Origin: Bradyrhizobium canariense
Lineage (GTDB): Bacteria; Pseudomonadota; Alphaproteobacteria; Rhizobiales; Xanthobacteraceae
NCBI RefSeq assembly: GCF_900105125.1
Contig: NZ_LT629750.1
Coordinates: 1 to 64,000 of the forward strand
Direction of reading: 5' to 3'
Length of the DNA: 64,000 bases
The notes under the pieces were generated by a model that saw only the letters and a list, made by a program, of their open reading frames with translations, was not told where the DNA came from and did not search any database. This document shows positions 53,078 to 62,090 of this stretch, piece after piece (within the stretch, counting starts at the first letter, position 1; the number at the start of each line of letters is the position of its first letter). Made by a program: the position numbers and the translations under genes.

Positions 53078-53151
53078 GCGCATCCCCGCGCCCGGCCCCA
53101 TGCGAAAGTCATGAGCCGCAGGCGATGCGGCTTGCTTGAACCGGTCACCGA

Positions 53152-53266
53152 TACCTCACACAGCCGCTCGGCGACGACCGCTTCCTCGCCCGCGTCGAGC
53201 GACTTACCGGAGGCGATCTGAAACCCGGCAAGCGCGGGCCGAAGCCGTCCGAACATGTGCACTTAG
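53152..53266 (+). pseudogene. Possible C-terminal remnant of a REP-associated transposase
   Basis: In frame with 53164 the DNA reads PLGDDRFLARVERLTGGDLK then PGKRGPKP. This pattern of a PLG-x-x-x-F helix followed by a basic GKRGPKP tail recalls the ends of REP-associated Y1 transposases. No catalytic part is present. Weak call on a short segment. Confidence 0.35.
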
Positions 53267-53310
53267 CGCCGAAAGAGACTGAGACCTCGACAGTCCAAGA
53301 ATGCACGGCA

Positions 53311-53988
53311 CTAAATTTGCGATTCCATTCTCGGTTGTGGTCCCAGTCGTGGCTCTGTCCCGGCAAGTAGCCGCTGAATGTTGGCACGATGGCGCATAAT
53401 CACGTAAATACCACCTGCAATCACCAGTAATCGATAGGGCAACGGTTGCTCCAAGCCGCAGACGAGGGCGATCGCAGTCAGCGCCGCTAATATCGAGCTA
53501 AGAGAAACAATACGAAAAATAGCCAACACAACGCCAAAAGCGGTTGCAGCCCCCAAACCTACTGGCCAGGACATCGCCAGCAAGACGCCTAGCCCCGTCG
53601 CAGCGGATTTGCCACCTGTAAAATTCAACCAAATCGAACGGCTATGCCCCAACAACGCGGCAAGTCCGGCCAAGCAAACAGCCCAAGGTATGCAGGTCTG
53701 CAGATCAAGCGCTGTCGGTGGCGTGACGGACGGCAATGTATAGAACCAAGCATAAAACCAGCGGGCGAAGACGATTGCCCCGACACCTTTCAACACATCT
53801 ACCAGGAGCACCACCAGCGCAGGCCATTTCCCCAGGGTGCGTAATACGTTCGTTGCCCCGGTGGATTTGGAGCCATGCTCTCGAATATCTATGCCCTTAA
53901 GGACCCTCCCTGCCAGATAGCCTGTGGGCGTAGAACCGAAGAGATAAGCGATTGCCAATCCAATCAGACTCGCTATCCAGAAAACCAT
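53311..53988 (-). CDS. plsY: Acyl-phosphate:glycerol-3-phosphate acyltransferase, cyanobacterial-like
   Basis: 225 residues from ATG 53988 with GAGG upstream (a GTG three codons earlier is possible). Membrane protein with the three PlsY loops: FGSTPTGYLAGRVLKGIDIR, EHGSKSTGATNVLRTLGKWP and GHSRSIWLNFTGGKSAATGLG. It makes lysophosphatidate from acyl-phosphate. Phrases such as GSKSTGATNVLRTLG, VLAIFRIVSLSSI and RHRANIQRLLAGTEPRLG match my memory of cyanobacterial PlsY and not the usual shorter alphaproteobacterial form, and the gene is less GC-rich than its neighbours. Horizontal acquisition is likely. Confidence 0.9.
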   Translation of the reverse strand: MVFWIASLIGLAIAYLFGSTPTGYLAGRVLKGIDIREHGSKSTGATNVLRTLGKWPALVVLLVDVLKGVGAIVFARWFYAWFYTLPSVTPPTALDLQTCIPWAVCLAGLAALLGHSRSIWLNFTGGKSAATGLGVLLAMSWPVGLGAATAFGVVLAIFRIVSLSSILAALTAIALVCGLEQPLPYRLLVIAGGIYVIMRHRANIQRLLAGTEPRLGPQPRMESQI

Positions 53989-54363
53989 AGGATTCACCTC
54001 AACGCTCTAATATCAGGCAATCCTCATGTGGTCGTCTACCTCTTTGACAGGGTTGTGGGCCGGTTGGTGCCGCGCTCGCCGCACTTATTTTCCGACGGGC
54101 TGAAACGTCGCGGCGCCCGCATCCCTGACGCTCGATTTTCCCAAGCTAAGCCGCACGCCTTCCTCGATATCATCGCTCCTTGCTTCATAGGGCGGCGGGC
54201 GATCACTTATGCAGAGGTGACATGCGACTCGCGGTCCTTAGAGGTCTTCCAGAGCACTTAAGAGGTCTTCTAGAGCACTCAAAAAACGCAATGGGATAGA
54301 GAGCCCGGGGAAGCAAGCCATCTCGGCTTGCAAAGTGGGGCAATCCTGGTGCGTGTTTTTGGA
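53989..54363. other. Intergenic region between plsY and the TonB receptor
   Basis: About 375 bases. An open frame across 53875-54261 is not convincing as a gene. Near the right end is a 21-base direct repeat (54240-54281). The TonB-receptor start has only a weak purine-rich stretch. Nothing else recognised. Confidence 0.5.
54240..54281 (+). repeat. 21-base tandem repeat, two copies
   Basis: AGAGGTCTTCCAGAGCACTT followed by a second copy differing at two positions. It lies 83 bases upstream of the TonB-receptor start and could be a regulatory site; no Fur-box resemblance was convincing. Confidence 0.6.
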
Positions 54364-56688
54364 ATGAATATCGTGAAGGCTTCGGCCTTCGCTTCGGTAA
54401 GCTATTTCGCGTTGTCGATTGCGGCATTTGCTCAGGCGACCGGTTCGCCTGCTTCAGGGCAGCCGGGGGTGAGTGGAGCGACAACACTTCCTCCGGTTAT
54501 TGTTCAGCGTCTTGAACGAAAACGTACTGCTGCAACACATTCATCGAAGCCTCAGGGCTCGTCAGGCACCTCAAATCGTTCTCGGCCAGGACGACAAGCT
54601 CCTGCGCCTATAGTCACAGCACAAGGAGCGGGCCAAAGCGGTTCGATTCCCTCGCAGACGCCAGTCCCGGGCTATGTCGCCAATGAAGGGAGCGGAGCCA
54701 CAAAAACCAACACTCCTTTGATGCAGACGCCGGGCTCAATTTCTGTCGTGACCCACCAGCAAATCGTAGACCAGAACGCTCAAAGTATTTCTGAGGCGCT
54801 TCGATACACACCCGGGGTTATTCCGGAACAGCGTGGCATCAACGAAACATCGCTGGAATACCTTTACAGCCGAGGTTTTCAGGCGACCACATTTCTGGAC
54901 GGCCTGCCAATTGCGCCTCCGACAAACGCAGGAACCGGCGTCGGCTTCAACTTCATGAGCCGCGATCCTTATTTTCTGGACCGAATCGAAAGTATTCGAG
55001 GACCTCTCTCGGTGCTTTACGGGCAGGTGCCACCCGGCGGCTTTTTCAACCTGGTCAGCAAGCTTCCGACTGAGGATCCTTATCACGAAGTGTTCTTCCA
55101 AACAGGCAGCTATGGTCGCGCTGAGGGAGGATTTGATTTCAGTGGCCCGATCACTGACGATAAGACATGGCTTTATAGGTTCACGGGCCTCGGCCTGACT
55201 ACCGGTACGCAAACCGATTTTGTCGATCAACAGCGCGTCGCGATCGCTCCATCGGTCACTTGGCGTCCCGATCAGGACACCAAACTGACCCTCATGGCCA
55301 CCTATCAGAATGATCCAAAAGCTGGCGCATATAATTTCGTTCCGGCCGTTGGAACGGTTCTGCCCGGGGCCATAAAGATCGGTCCGTCGTTCGATACCGG
55401 CAATCCCACCTTTGATCAGTTCAAGAAGGAAGAGACCTCAGTTGGCTATCTCTTCGAGCATCGATTCGACGACGTCTGGCAGATCAAGCAGAACGTTCGC
55501 TACTCGTATAACGACATCTACATTCAAAACGCTGCTGACGGTGCTTACCTCACTCCTGGTGGTACCGCGATCGAGCGCAATCCCTATATCAATCAGGGAA
55601 CGCTCGGTTCGTTTGTAATTGATAACGAGGCGATCGCGACGTTCAACACAGGCTTCCTTCGGCACCAGGTAGTCTTCGGGGTAGATTATCAGAACTATCA
55701 GTATGACCATCGCTTTTTGGAAGATTACACTTCGTCATACTCGCCCGCGCCCCTCAGCCTGACGAATCCTTCTTATCAGTCTATACCGCTGCCCAACTTT
55801 CTTCTCGGAACGTCCTCACGTCAGAGCACGGGCCAAACCGGCCTATATGCCCAGGATCAGATTGGCATCGGCAAACTGACAATCGTCGGAGGCCTTCGAG
55901 AGGACTGGTCAACGTCGCACATCGAGTCTCTTAAGACACTAGCGGCGACCGATCAGAACGACAGCGCTTTAACGGGACGCATTGGCGCAATTTACAATTT
56001 CGACAACGGCGTTGCGCCGTACGTCAGCTATTCCACATCGTTTCAGCCGCAACTTGGCGCAGACATCAATGGCAACGGTTTCCTCCCGACGGAGGGCAAG
56101 CAGACCGAGGTCGGCGTTAAGTATCAGCCGGTCGGCACGAAGAACATCTTCACGATTGCGGCCTTTGACATCAATCAAACCAACGTTCTCGTCAGCTTAG
56201 GTGGAGGGCTATCTGCTCAGGTCGGCGGAGTCCGATCACAAGGTATCGAATTTGAGGCGCGCAATTACCTGACCGAAAATCTGCAAGCCATTTTTAGTTA
56301 CACCTACGATGACGCGAAAAATGTCTCCCGGTTACCGGCTGGTTTTGGGGCGGATGTCCAAGGCATTCCTTACAACATGGCCTCGGCGTGGCTATCCTAC
56401 GACATGCCGACCTACCTGGCGCCAGGGCTCAAGCTCAACGGTGGTGCGCGTTTCATTGATGGGACTTGGGACAATACGAATACGATCAGGATACCGTCGT
56501 TCACGTTAGTGGATCTTGGCGCACAGTATGATTTCGGCCGCCAGTTTCCAACGCTCAAAGGTTACACCGCTTCGATCAACGTAACTAACCTGTTCAATAA
56601 GACGTACATCGCATCGTGCATCAATACAGCTTATTGCGTCTATGGCCAGGGACGTCTCGCCCTGGCGCGTTTGGCGTATCGCTGGTGA
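54364..56688 (+). CDS. TonB-dependent siderophore receptor
   Basis: 774 residues from ATG 54364, with a signal peptide (NIVKASAFASVSYFALSIAA) cleaved near FAQ. A TonB-box-like LPPVIVQ is followed by a long Ser/Gly/Pro-rich linker (to about residue 105), then the plug (TPGSISVVTHQQIVDQNAQS, IRGPLSVLYGQVPPGGFFNL) and a 22-strand barrel ending in LARLAYRW with a terminal Trp. It resembles FhuA/FoxA-type ferric-siderophore receptors in the outer membrane. No transporter, reductase or sigma/anti-sigma genes lie nearby. Composition is less GC-rich than the surroundings. Confidence 0.9.
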   Translation: MNIVKASAFASVSYFALSIAAFAQATGSPASGQPGVSGATTLPPVIVQRLERKRTAATHSSKPQGSSGTSNRSRPGRQAPAPIVTAQGAGQSGSIPSQTPVPGYVANEGSGATKTNTPLMQTPGSISVVTHQQIVDQNAQSISEALRYTPGVIPEQRGINETSLEYLYSRGFQATTFLDGLPIAPPTNAGTGVGFNFMSRDPYFLDRIESIRGPLSVLYGQVPPGGFFNLVSKLPTEDPYHEVFFQTGSYGRAEGGFDFSGPITDDKTWLYRFTGLGLTTGTQTDFVDQQRVAIAPSVTWRPDQDTKLTLMATYQNDPKAGAYNFVPAVGTVLPGAIKIGPSFDTGNPTFDQFKKEETSVGYLFEHRFDDVWQIKQNVRYSYNDIYIQNAADGAYLTPGGTAIERNPYINQGTLGSFVIDNEAIATFNTGFLRHQVVFGVDYQNYQYDHRFLEDYTSSYSPAPLSLTNPSYQSIPLPNFLLGTSSRQSTGQTGLYAQDQIGIGKLTIVGGLREDWSTSHIESLKTLAATDQNDSALTGRIGAIYNFDNGVAPYVSYSTSFQPQLGADINGNGFLPTEGKQTEVGVKYQPVGTKNIFTIAAFDINQTNVLVSLGGGLSAQVGGVRSQGIEFEARNYLTENLQAIFSYTYDDAKNVSRLPAGFGADVQGIPYNMASAWLSYDMPTYLAPGLKLNGGARFIDGTWDNTNTIRIPSFTLVDLGAQYDFGRQFPTLKGYTASINVTNLFNKTYIASCINTAYCVYGQGRLALARLAYRW

Positions 56689-57566
56689 GATCTTGGTCAC
56701 TGCATGGGTGGTGAAATCGACGGGAGCGGTGAGTTCGGGGCGCGATTATTTCCCGACATCGAGCGCGAATTCGTTTCGAACTCGCGGCCTCGAACAACGC
56801 ATCGCGCTCTCCAGCGAAATTCGTCTGACGGACCGGTCACTTAGGCGCCGTCCAGTCCCGTTCGCAAAAATAATTTGGTTTTCCGCTGATCCAAATCACG
56901 TTCAGATCACCGCCGTCTCGTTCCACAAAGGGGCGTATCGCGATCGTCACGGACGCGGAGCGGGATGCGGTGGACGCGGGCGGCATCGGGCGTGACACGA
57001 AACGCGCGAAGGGTTGCATCTCGTATGCGCCCGTCGGCGATCGACACGCGGACGAACGATGCAGCGCGCGGACGGCGAAGTCGTGTGGTCCTGACGCCTC
57101 GACGCCGGCGTCAAGTTGGCGGAAACGCTTCCGCCGACGACGGTGACAAGAAAGCCCGATCACCGGGGAGAGCACGAAGGAAACCGTTAAAACCACTGTG
57201 TGCGGGAATGCCGGGTGATCCCGGTGGACCTGTGGTGGCTACACTCGTGTGCCACCCACTTTTACACACGAGGCTGCGGGTGCAACGGGCACCCGGCATT
57301 CCCCGCGCCCTGTAGTATTCAGGGCAAAAGATTCAGGTAAAACCACGGGTGCATTGCACCGCGGGGGGCTTGCGCGTGTTTGTGCAATGCCCTCGCCATC
57401 CAGCGATGAGCCGGGCTGGCGTTGGAGCGCTCGCGATGTCATTCAAAAGTAATACGCATGGCGGCTGGAGTCGGTCGGAAGTCACCTGTATAAGCCCTAA
57501 GCATATGTCAAAGGCGTTTAAACGGCTCGGCATCGGCCGACCTCATAAAGATCAAGGGAAGAAAAC
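56689..57566. other. Gene-free stretch, mostly dispersed repeat
   Basis: 878 bases. Open frames on both strands have arginine- and serine-rich, low-complexity translations. The middle part (about 56920-57330) resembles a common Bradyrhizobium dispersed sequence. The last 200 bases carry the upstream region of the gene at 57567. No RNA gene recognised. Confidence 0.5.
56920..57330. repeat. Dispersed Bradyrhizobium-type sequence element
   Basis: Contains ATGCGGTGGACGCGGGCGGC, AAGCCCGATCACCGGGGAG and CGGGAATGCCGGGTGATCCC, words I recall from a long element scattered through Bradyrhizobium and Rhodopseudomonas genomes and often annotated as spurious ORFs. Both ends are ragged here, so it is probably a truncated copy. 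Confidence 0.45.
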
Positions 57567-58553
57567 GTGCGAAATTTCGTGAAAGCTGCAGCGGCGCTGG
57601 CGGCCGTGCTGACGAGTGCGCCGGCCATCGCCGGCTGGGAACCGACCAAGCCGGTTGAAATCGTGGTCGCGGCAGGCGCCGGCGGCGCATCCGATCAGAT
57701 GGCACGCATGATGCAGGCCGCCATCCAGAAGAACAATCTGATGAAGCAGCCGATGGTGGTGTCGCTGAAGGGCGGTGCATCCGGCGCTGAAGCGCTGATG
57801 TACATGAAATCCAGCGAAGGCGATCCCAACAAGGTGCTGATTGCCTATTCGCTGATCTACATGTTGCCGCTCTCGGCAAAAATTCCGTTCGACTGGCATG
57901 AACTCACGCCGGTGTCGGTGGTGGCGCTCGATCAGTTCGTGCTGTGGGACAATGTCGAAGGCCCGAAGACCGTGAAGGAATTCATCGACGCCGCGAAGGC
58001 CGCGAGTTCCCCGTTCAAGATGGGCGGTACCGGTTCGAAGCGCGAGGATCACGTGCTCACGATGTTCGTCGAACAGAAGACCGGCGCGAAATTCTCCTAT
58101 CTTCCCTACAAATCCGGCGGCGAGGCGGCGACGCAGCTGGTCGGCAATCACACCGAATCCAACGTCAACAATCCATCCGAAAATCTCGAGGTCTGGCGCG
58201 CCGGCCAGGTTCGCCCGCTCTGCGTGTTCGACAAGGAGCGGATCTCCTACACCGCCAAGGTGACCGATACGCAGTCATGGAATGACATTCCGACCTGCAA
58301 GGAAGCCGGCCTCGACGTGCAGTACCTGATGCTGCGCGCCATGTTCCTGCCCGGCAAGGTGACGCCGGAACAGCAGGCGTTTTATGTCGATCTGTTTCAG
58401 AAGGTGACGCAGACGCCCGAGTACAAGGACTACATGGAAAAGCAGGCGCTCAAGCCGATCTTCCTCACCGGCAAGGACATGCTGCAATTCCTCGAGGAAG
58501 ACGACGCGCTCAACAAGTCGCTGATGACCGAAGCGGGGTTTGTCGCGAAGTAA
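57567..58553 (+). CDS. TTT-family (Bug) solute-binding protein
   Basis: 328 residues from GTG 57567, with AGGGAAG upstream. Signal peptide RNFVKAAAALAAVLTSAPAI, cleaved near IAG-WEPTKPV. The opening WEPTKPVEIVVAAGAGGASD and KFSYLPYKSGGEAATQLVG identify a Bug-like protein of the divergent subgroup with SNVNNPSENLEVW. It precedes an aromatic-acid-type MFS gene, which may share its substrate class. Confidence 0.85.
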   Translation: MRNFVKAAAALAAVLTSAPAIAGWEPTKPVEIVVAAGAGGASDQMARMMQAAIQKNNLMKQPMVVSLKGGASGAEALMYMKSSEGDPNKVLIAYSLIYMLPLSAKIPFDWHELTPVSVVALDQFVLWDNVEGPKTVKEFIDAAKAASSPFKMGGTGSKREDHVLTMFVEQKTGAKFSYLPYKSGGEAATQLVGNHTESNVNNPSENLEVWRAGQVRPLCVFDKERISYTAKVTDTQSWNDIPTCKEAGLDVQYLMLRAMFLPGKVTPEQQAFYVDLFQKVTQTPEYKDYMEKQALKPIFLTGKDMLQFLEEDDALNKSLMTEAGFVAK

Positions 58554-58767
58554 AAATGCGGCCGGCATTGCGCCGCCGCGGCCGAGCTTCCGCCTGATCG
58601 AAGCAGCACCCTCACATCGCGGGATGACGCGCCGCCGCGCGCAGCGGCGGTATTCCGCGAGAAGATGCCCCTGTCCCATTTGCAGGAGGTGCCTTGTTGC
58701 TCAATCCGGCCTAGTTCTCTTTTGAAATAAAAAACAACCGAAACAAAAAACATCTGAAGGAGGAGAT

Positions 58768-60063
58768 ATGACTGAGATTGTCACCGGGGCAGGCGTGGCG
58801 TTGCTCGCGGATACCGGGGCGGTTTCGCCCAGAAAAGTGTTCTGGGCCACGTGGTTCGGTTGGATGCTCGATGGCTTCGACTCCTCCATGTACAGCTACA
58901 TCCTTGTCGGCGCGCTGAGCGAGCTGCTGCCGGCGAGCGGAATCGAAGCGAGCCGCGCCAATATCGGCCTTTACGGCGGCCTGCTGTTTTCGATCTTCAT
59001 GCTCGGCTGGGCCTGTTCGATGGTCTGGGGCTGGGCGGCCGACCGCTACGGTCGCGTCCGGATCATGTGCTGGACGGTGCTGGTCTATTCGGTGTTCACG
59101 GCGTTGTGCGGCCTGTCGACCGGCATCATCATGTTCGGCCTATTCCGCTTCGTCGCCGGCTTCGGCATCGGCGGCGAGTGGGCGGCGGGTACGCCTTTGC
59201 TGCATGAATCCGTGCCCGAAAGCTCGCGCGTGCGTCTGGCCGGCTGGCTGCATACGGCGACGCCGACCGGATTGTTTCTGGCGGCGCTGGTCACGCTGAT
59301 CGGCGGAAGCATGCTGGGCTGGCGCGGCATGTTCTTTCTCGGCATCCTGCCGGCGCTTTTGATTGCCTACCTGCGCAGCAACATTCCCGAGCCGCAACGC
59401 CCCAGATCGTCGGAGGCGACGAAGCCCAAGTTTTCGGCGCTGTTTGCGAAGGGGCAGGCGCGGACGACCTGGGCCGCGGCTTCGATGATGGCCTGCATCA
59501 TCTTCGGCCTGTGGTCGTCGAATTTCTGGGCCCCCACCGTCGTCATCACCAAGCTTGTCGCGACTGGCGCCACGCAGGCTCACGCGCTGCAGATGGGTGC
59601 GGTGGCGGGTCTTATCACCAATGTCGGCACCTTGATCGGCTGTTTGCTGATGCCGTGGATCACCGGCCGGCTCGGCAGCCGGCGCTGGACCGCGGTGTTG
59701 TTCTTCGTGGGTTCGCTGCTGTCGGTGGTGGTGAGTTACGAGCTCGCCATCGAGCGCCTCAACGATCTCACCTTGTTCCTGATCCTGCTGCCGATCCTGG
59801 GATTCTTCACCAACGGCGTGTTCGGCCTGTTCACGATCTGGCTGCCGGAGATGTTTCCCTCCGCGCTGCGGGGAGCGGGCTCCGGCTTTTCTTTCAGCAT
59901 GGGGCGCGTTCTCGGTGCGGCTGGTCCGACCTTGATCGGCGCGCTCGCCGCGTTGACGGGGAGCTACCCGCTCGCGATCTCGCTGTTGTCGATGATCTAC
60001 ATCATCGGCCTGCCGTTTATTGCGATGGCGCCGGAAACCGCCAATCAGCCGCTGGCGAGGTAG
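58768..60063 (+). CDS. MFS transporter (AAHS/sugar-acid type)
   Basis: 431 residues, 12 membrane helices, with AAGGAGGAG upstream. The first loop DGFDSSMYSYILVGAL, the MFS signature GWAADRYGRVRIM between helices 2 and 3, and GIGGEWAAGTPLLHESVP match aromatic-acid:proton symporters. It carries a carboxylate across the inner membrane. Likely in one transcript with the preceding Bug gene despite a 214-base gap. Confidence 0.88.
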   Translation: MTEIVTGAGVALLADTGAVSPRKVFWATWFGWMLDGFDSSMYSYILVGALSELLPASGIEASRANIGLYGGLLFSIFMLGWACSMVWGWAADRYGRVRIMCWTVLVYSVFTALCGLSTGIIMFGLFRFVAGFGIGGEWAAGTPLLHESVPESSRVRLAGWLHTATPTGLFLAALVTLIGGSMLGWRGMFFLGILPALLIAYLRSNIPEPQRPRSSEATKPKFSALFAKGQARTTWAAASMMACIIFGLWSSNFWAPTVVITKLVATGATQAHALQMGAVAGLITNVGTLIGCLLMPWITGRLGSRRWTAVLFFVGSLLSVVVSYELAIERLNDLTLFLILLPILGFFTNGVFGLFTIWLPEMFPSALRGAGSGFSFSMGRVLGAAGPTLIGALAALTGSYPLAISLLSMIYIIGLPFIAMAPETANQPLAR

Positions 60064-60085
60064 CGAAGCCCGGGACGTATAACGA

Positions 60086-60991
60086 TCAAAGTTCGGCTTC
60101 CGTCAGCCGCTGGCGCAGACGGGGCGCAACAAAGTCAAGGAACGCCCGCAGCTTCAGCGGCAAGCGCGACTGGCCGTTATACAATAGCTGCACCGGCGAA
60201 GGGGTTAGCCTGAACGCTTCAAGCGTCAGGGCAAGCGTGCCTTGGCGAATCCGTTCAACGATTTGGTACGAAAGTGGACGCGCCAGGCCCACGCCAGCGA
60301 CCGCCGCGTCAATCGCGGCCTCCACGGTATTGACGCTCAGCCGTGAGCGTATCTCGGTGGCGACTTCGACGCCGTTCGCTTCGAAGCGCCAGACACTCGG
60401 GGCGGAGAGACCGCCATGGGAGATGCCGGTGTGACGGACGAGTTCGTCCGGAGACACGGGGTGGCCGCGTTCGGCGAAGTAGGAAGGGCTGGCGCAAACG
60501 ACCCGGCGCACGGATCCGACACGGCTGGCGGTCAAACTGCTGTCGGGGAGGTCGCCGATCCGCACCGCGAGGTCCACGCGGTCATCGACAAGGTGTGTCA
60601 CCCGGTCGGTCAGCACCAGGCTGACGTCGACCTCGGGATATGCACTCAGAAAGTCCGTTACCACCGGCAACACGTGCAGACGACCGAAAACGACCGGCGC
60701 CGTTATCACAAGTTCTCCCTTCGGGGCGATGTATTCGCCCGCGGCCGCGCGCTCAGCCTCGTTCAATTGATCGAGAATGATCCTGGCGTTGGCGAGAAAG
60801 GACCGTCCGGCAGGGGTGGGCGTCAGGCCTTTTGCGGAACGGGTGAGAAGGCTTGTGTTGAGATGCGCTTCCAGTTCGGAAACTTTCCGGCTGACCGTAG
60901 CCAGGGGCAGGCCAAGCAGCCGGCTGGCCTTGGAAAGGCTGCCAGCCTCCGCTGCGTGAATCAGGATCGACATGGCTTCAAGACGGTCCAC
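60086..60991 (-). CDS. LysR-family transcription regulator
   Basis: 301 residues from GTG 60991 (VDRLEAMSILIHAAEAGSLS), with GGAAGG seven bases upstream; an upstream TTG at 61006 adds five residues. Winged helix KASRLLGLPLATVSRKVSEL and a LysR effector domain (GELVITAPVVFGRLHVLPVV). Divergent from the hydrolase gene at 61106, with a clear inverted repeat between them, so it probably controls that gene and itself. Confidence 0.9.
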   Translation of the reverse strand: MDRLEAMSILIHAAEAGSLSKASRLLGLPLATVSRKVSELEAHLNTSLLTRSAKGLTPTPAGRSFLANARIILDQLNEAERAAAGEYIAPKGELVITAPVVFGRLHVLPVVTDFLSAYPEVDVSLVLTDRVTHLVDDRVDLAVRIGDLPDSSLTASRVGSVRRVVCASPSYFAERGHPVSPDELVRHTGISHGGLSAPSVWRFEANGVEVATEIRSRLSVNTVEAAIDAAVAGVGLARPLSYQIVERIRQGTLALTLEAFRLTPSPVQLLYNGQSRLPLKLRAFLDFVAPRLRQRLTEAEL

Positions 60992-61005
60992 GCAGAGACC
61001 TTCCA

Positions 61006-61032
61006 ATTATTGGGAGGGATACTCTCAATAAT
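61006..61032. promoter_or_regulatory. LysR-type operator
   Basis: ATTATTGGGAG and CTCTCAATAAT form an 11-base inverted repeat (10 of 11 pairs) with a 5-base spacer, centred between the divergent lysR and hydrolase genes and including T-N11-A spacing typical of LysR sites. Confidence 0.7.
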
Positions 61033-61105
61033 GCCCACTGGCAGCAAGATATGGAAGCCCCGAAATCAGCGACAGACCTCCAACCCTTCAAAGAGGAGAA
61101 GAAAA

Positions 61106-62056
61106 ATGAGAAACCTGATCCTGGCGGCTGCAGCGGGTCTGATCACTGTCGGGAGCGCAGGAGCCCAACAATTGTCCTCGACATCAGCAACGACGACCTA
61201 TCACACCCTTCAGGTCGATGGCCTGAACCTGTTTTATCGCGAGGCCGGACCGAAGGACGCTCCGACGCTGCTGCTTCTTCACGGATTCCCGTCGTCTTCG
61301 CGCATGTTCGAGACGCTGATCCCGCTGCTGGCGGATCGCTACCATCTGGTCGCGCCCGATTATCCAGGGTTTGGGCTGAGTGACGCGCCGCCGCCGTCTC
61401 AGTACGCCTACACCTTCGATCATATCGCCAGCACCGTTGATCACTTCACCGAAGCGCTCGGACTGAAAAGCTACAGCCTGTTTCTTCAGGATTATGGCGG
61501 TCCGGTTGGCTTCCGAATCGCGACGGCTCACCCCGACCGGGTCAAGGCGATCGTGATCCAAAATGCCGTCGCCAGCGAAGACGGATTGGGGCAGGCGTGG
61601 GACGAACGCAAAGCCTATTGGCGAGATCGTGAGGCCAACGAGCAAAAGGTGATTTCAAATTTCCTCTCGCTCGCAACCACCAAGCTGCGCCATGTGGGCA
61701 CTAGCCCGAATGTGGATCGTTACGATCCGAGCAGCTGGAACGATGAGTTTGCCCATCTCTCCCAGGCCAGACAAAGGCGGATACAGGCTGATCTCTTCTT
61801 CGACTATCAGACCAACGTGGCGTCCTACCCGAAATGGCAAGCCTGGATGCGCGAACATCAACCGCCGATGCTCGTGGTTTGGGGCAAATATGATCCTTCA
61901 TTCGCAGTCGGAGGCGCGGCCGCCTATCAGCGCGACGTGCCGAAAGCGGAGGTGCATATTCTGGACGCGGGGCACTTCGCGCTCGATGAGAAACTCGACG
62001 ATATCGCCTCGCTGATGCGCGCCTTTCTTGGCCGTCAGCAATTGGGACAGAAGTGA
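61106..62056 (+). CDS. Exported alpha/beta hydrolase with Asp nucleophile
   Basis: 316 residues from ATG 61106, with AGAGGAG upstream; the longer frame from 60416 runs through lysR. A signal peptide (MRNLILAAAAGLITVGSAGA-QQ) is present. The oxyanion HGFPSSSRMF is followed by the nucleophile D129 in FLQDYGGPVG, an acid in VVWGKYDPSF and a histidine in DAGHFALDE. An Asp nucleophile marks the haloalkane dehalogenase/epoxide hydrolase group. Export to the periplasm is unusual for these enzymes. Controlled probably by the divergent LysR. Confidence 0.87.
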   Translation: MRNLILAAAAGLITVGSAGAQQLSSTSATTTYHTLQVDGLNLFYREAGPKDAPTLLLLHGFPSSSRMFETLIPLLADRYHLVAPDYPGFGLSDAPPPSQYAYTFDHIASTVDHFTEALGLKSYSLFLQDYGGPVGFRIATAHPDRVKAIVIQNAVASEDGLGQAWDERKAYWRDREANEQKVISNFLSLATTKLRHVGTSPNVDRYDPSSWNDEFAHLSQARQRRIQADLFFDYQTNVASYPKWQAWMREHQPPMLVVWGKYDPSFAVGGAAAYQRDVPKAEVHILDAGHFALDEKLDDIASLMRAFLGRQQLGQK

Positions 62057-62090
62057 CGCGTGGTCTGGTCAGCGGAAAGTCCTGATGGCT

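Noticed and set aside
51401..53101. 566-codon minus-strand frame across aminotransferase and enoyl-CoA hydratase
   Set aside because: Covers two convincing plus-strand genes and their spacer; arginine-rich with no motif.
53875..54261. 128-codon plus-strand frame between plsY and the TonB receptor
   Set aside because: It begins inside plsY on the opposite strand and has no ribosome site or recognisable domain.
56837..57320. Overlapping arginine-rich frames on both strands in the gap after the TonB receptor
   Set aside because: They translate a dispersed repeat commonly mis-annotated as genes; no codon bias or ribosome site.
60416..61105. N-terminal extension of the alpha/beta hydrolase frame
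   Set aside because: It overlaps the LysR gene and its operator; the ATG at 61106 has a good ribosome site and starts a signal peptide.
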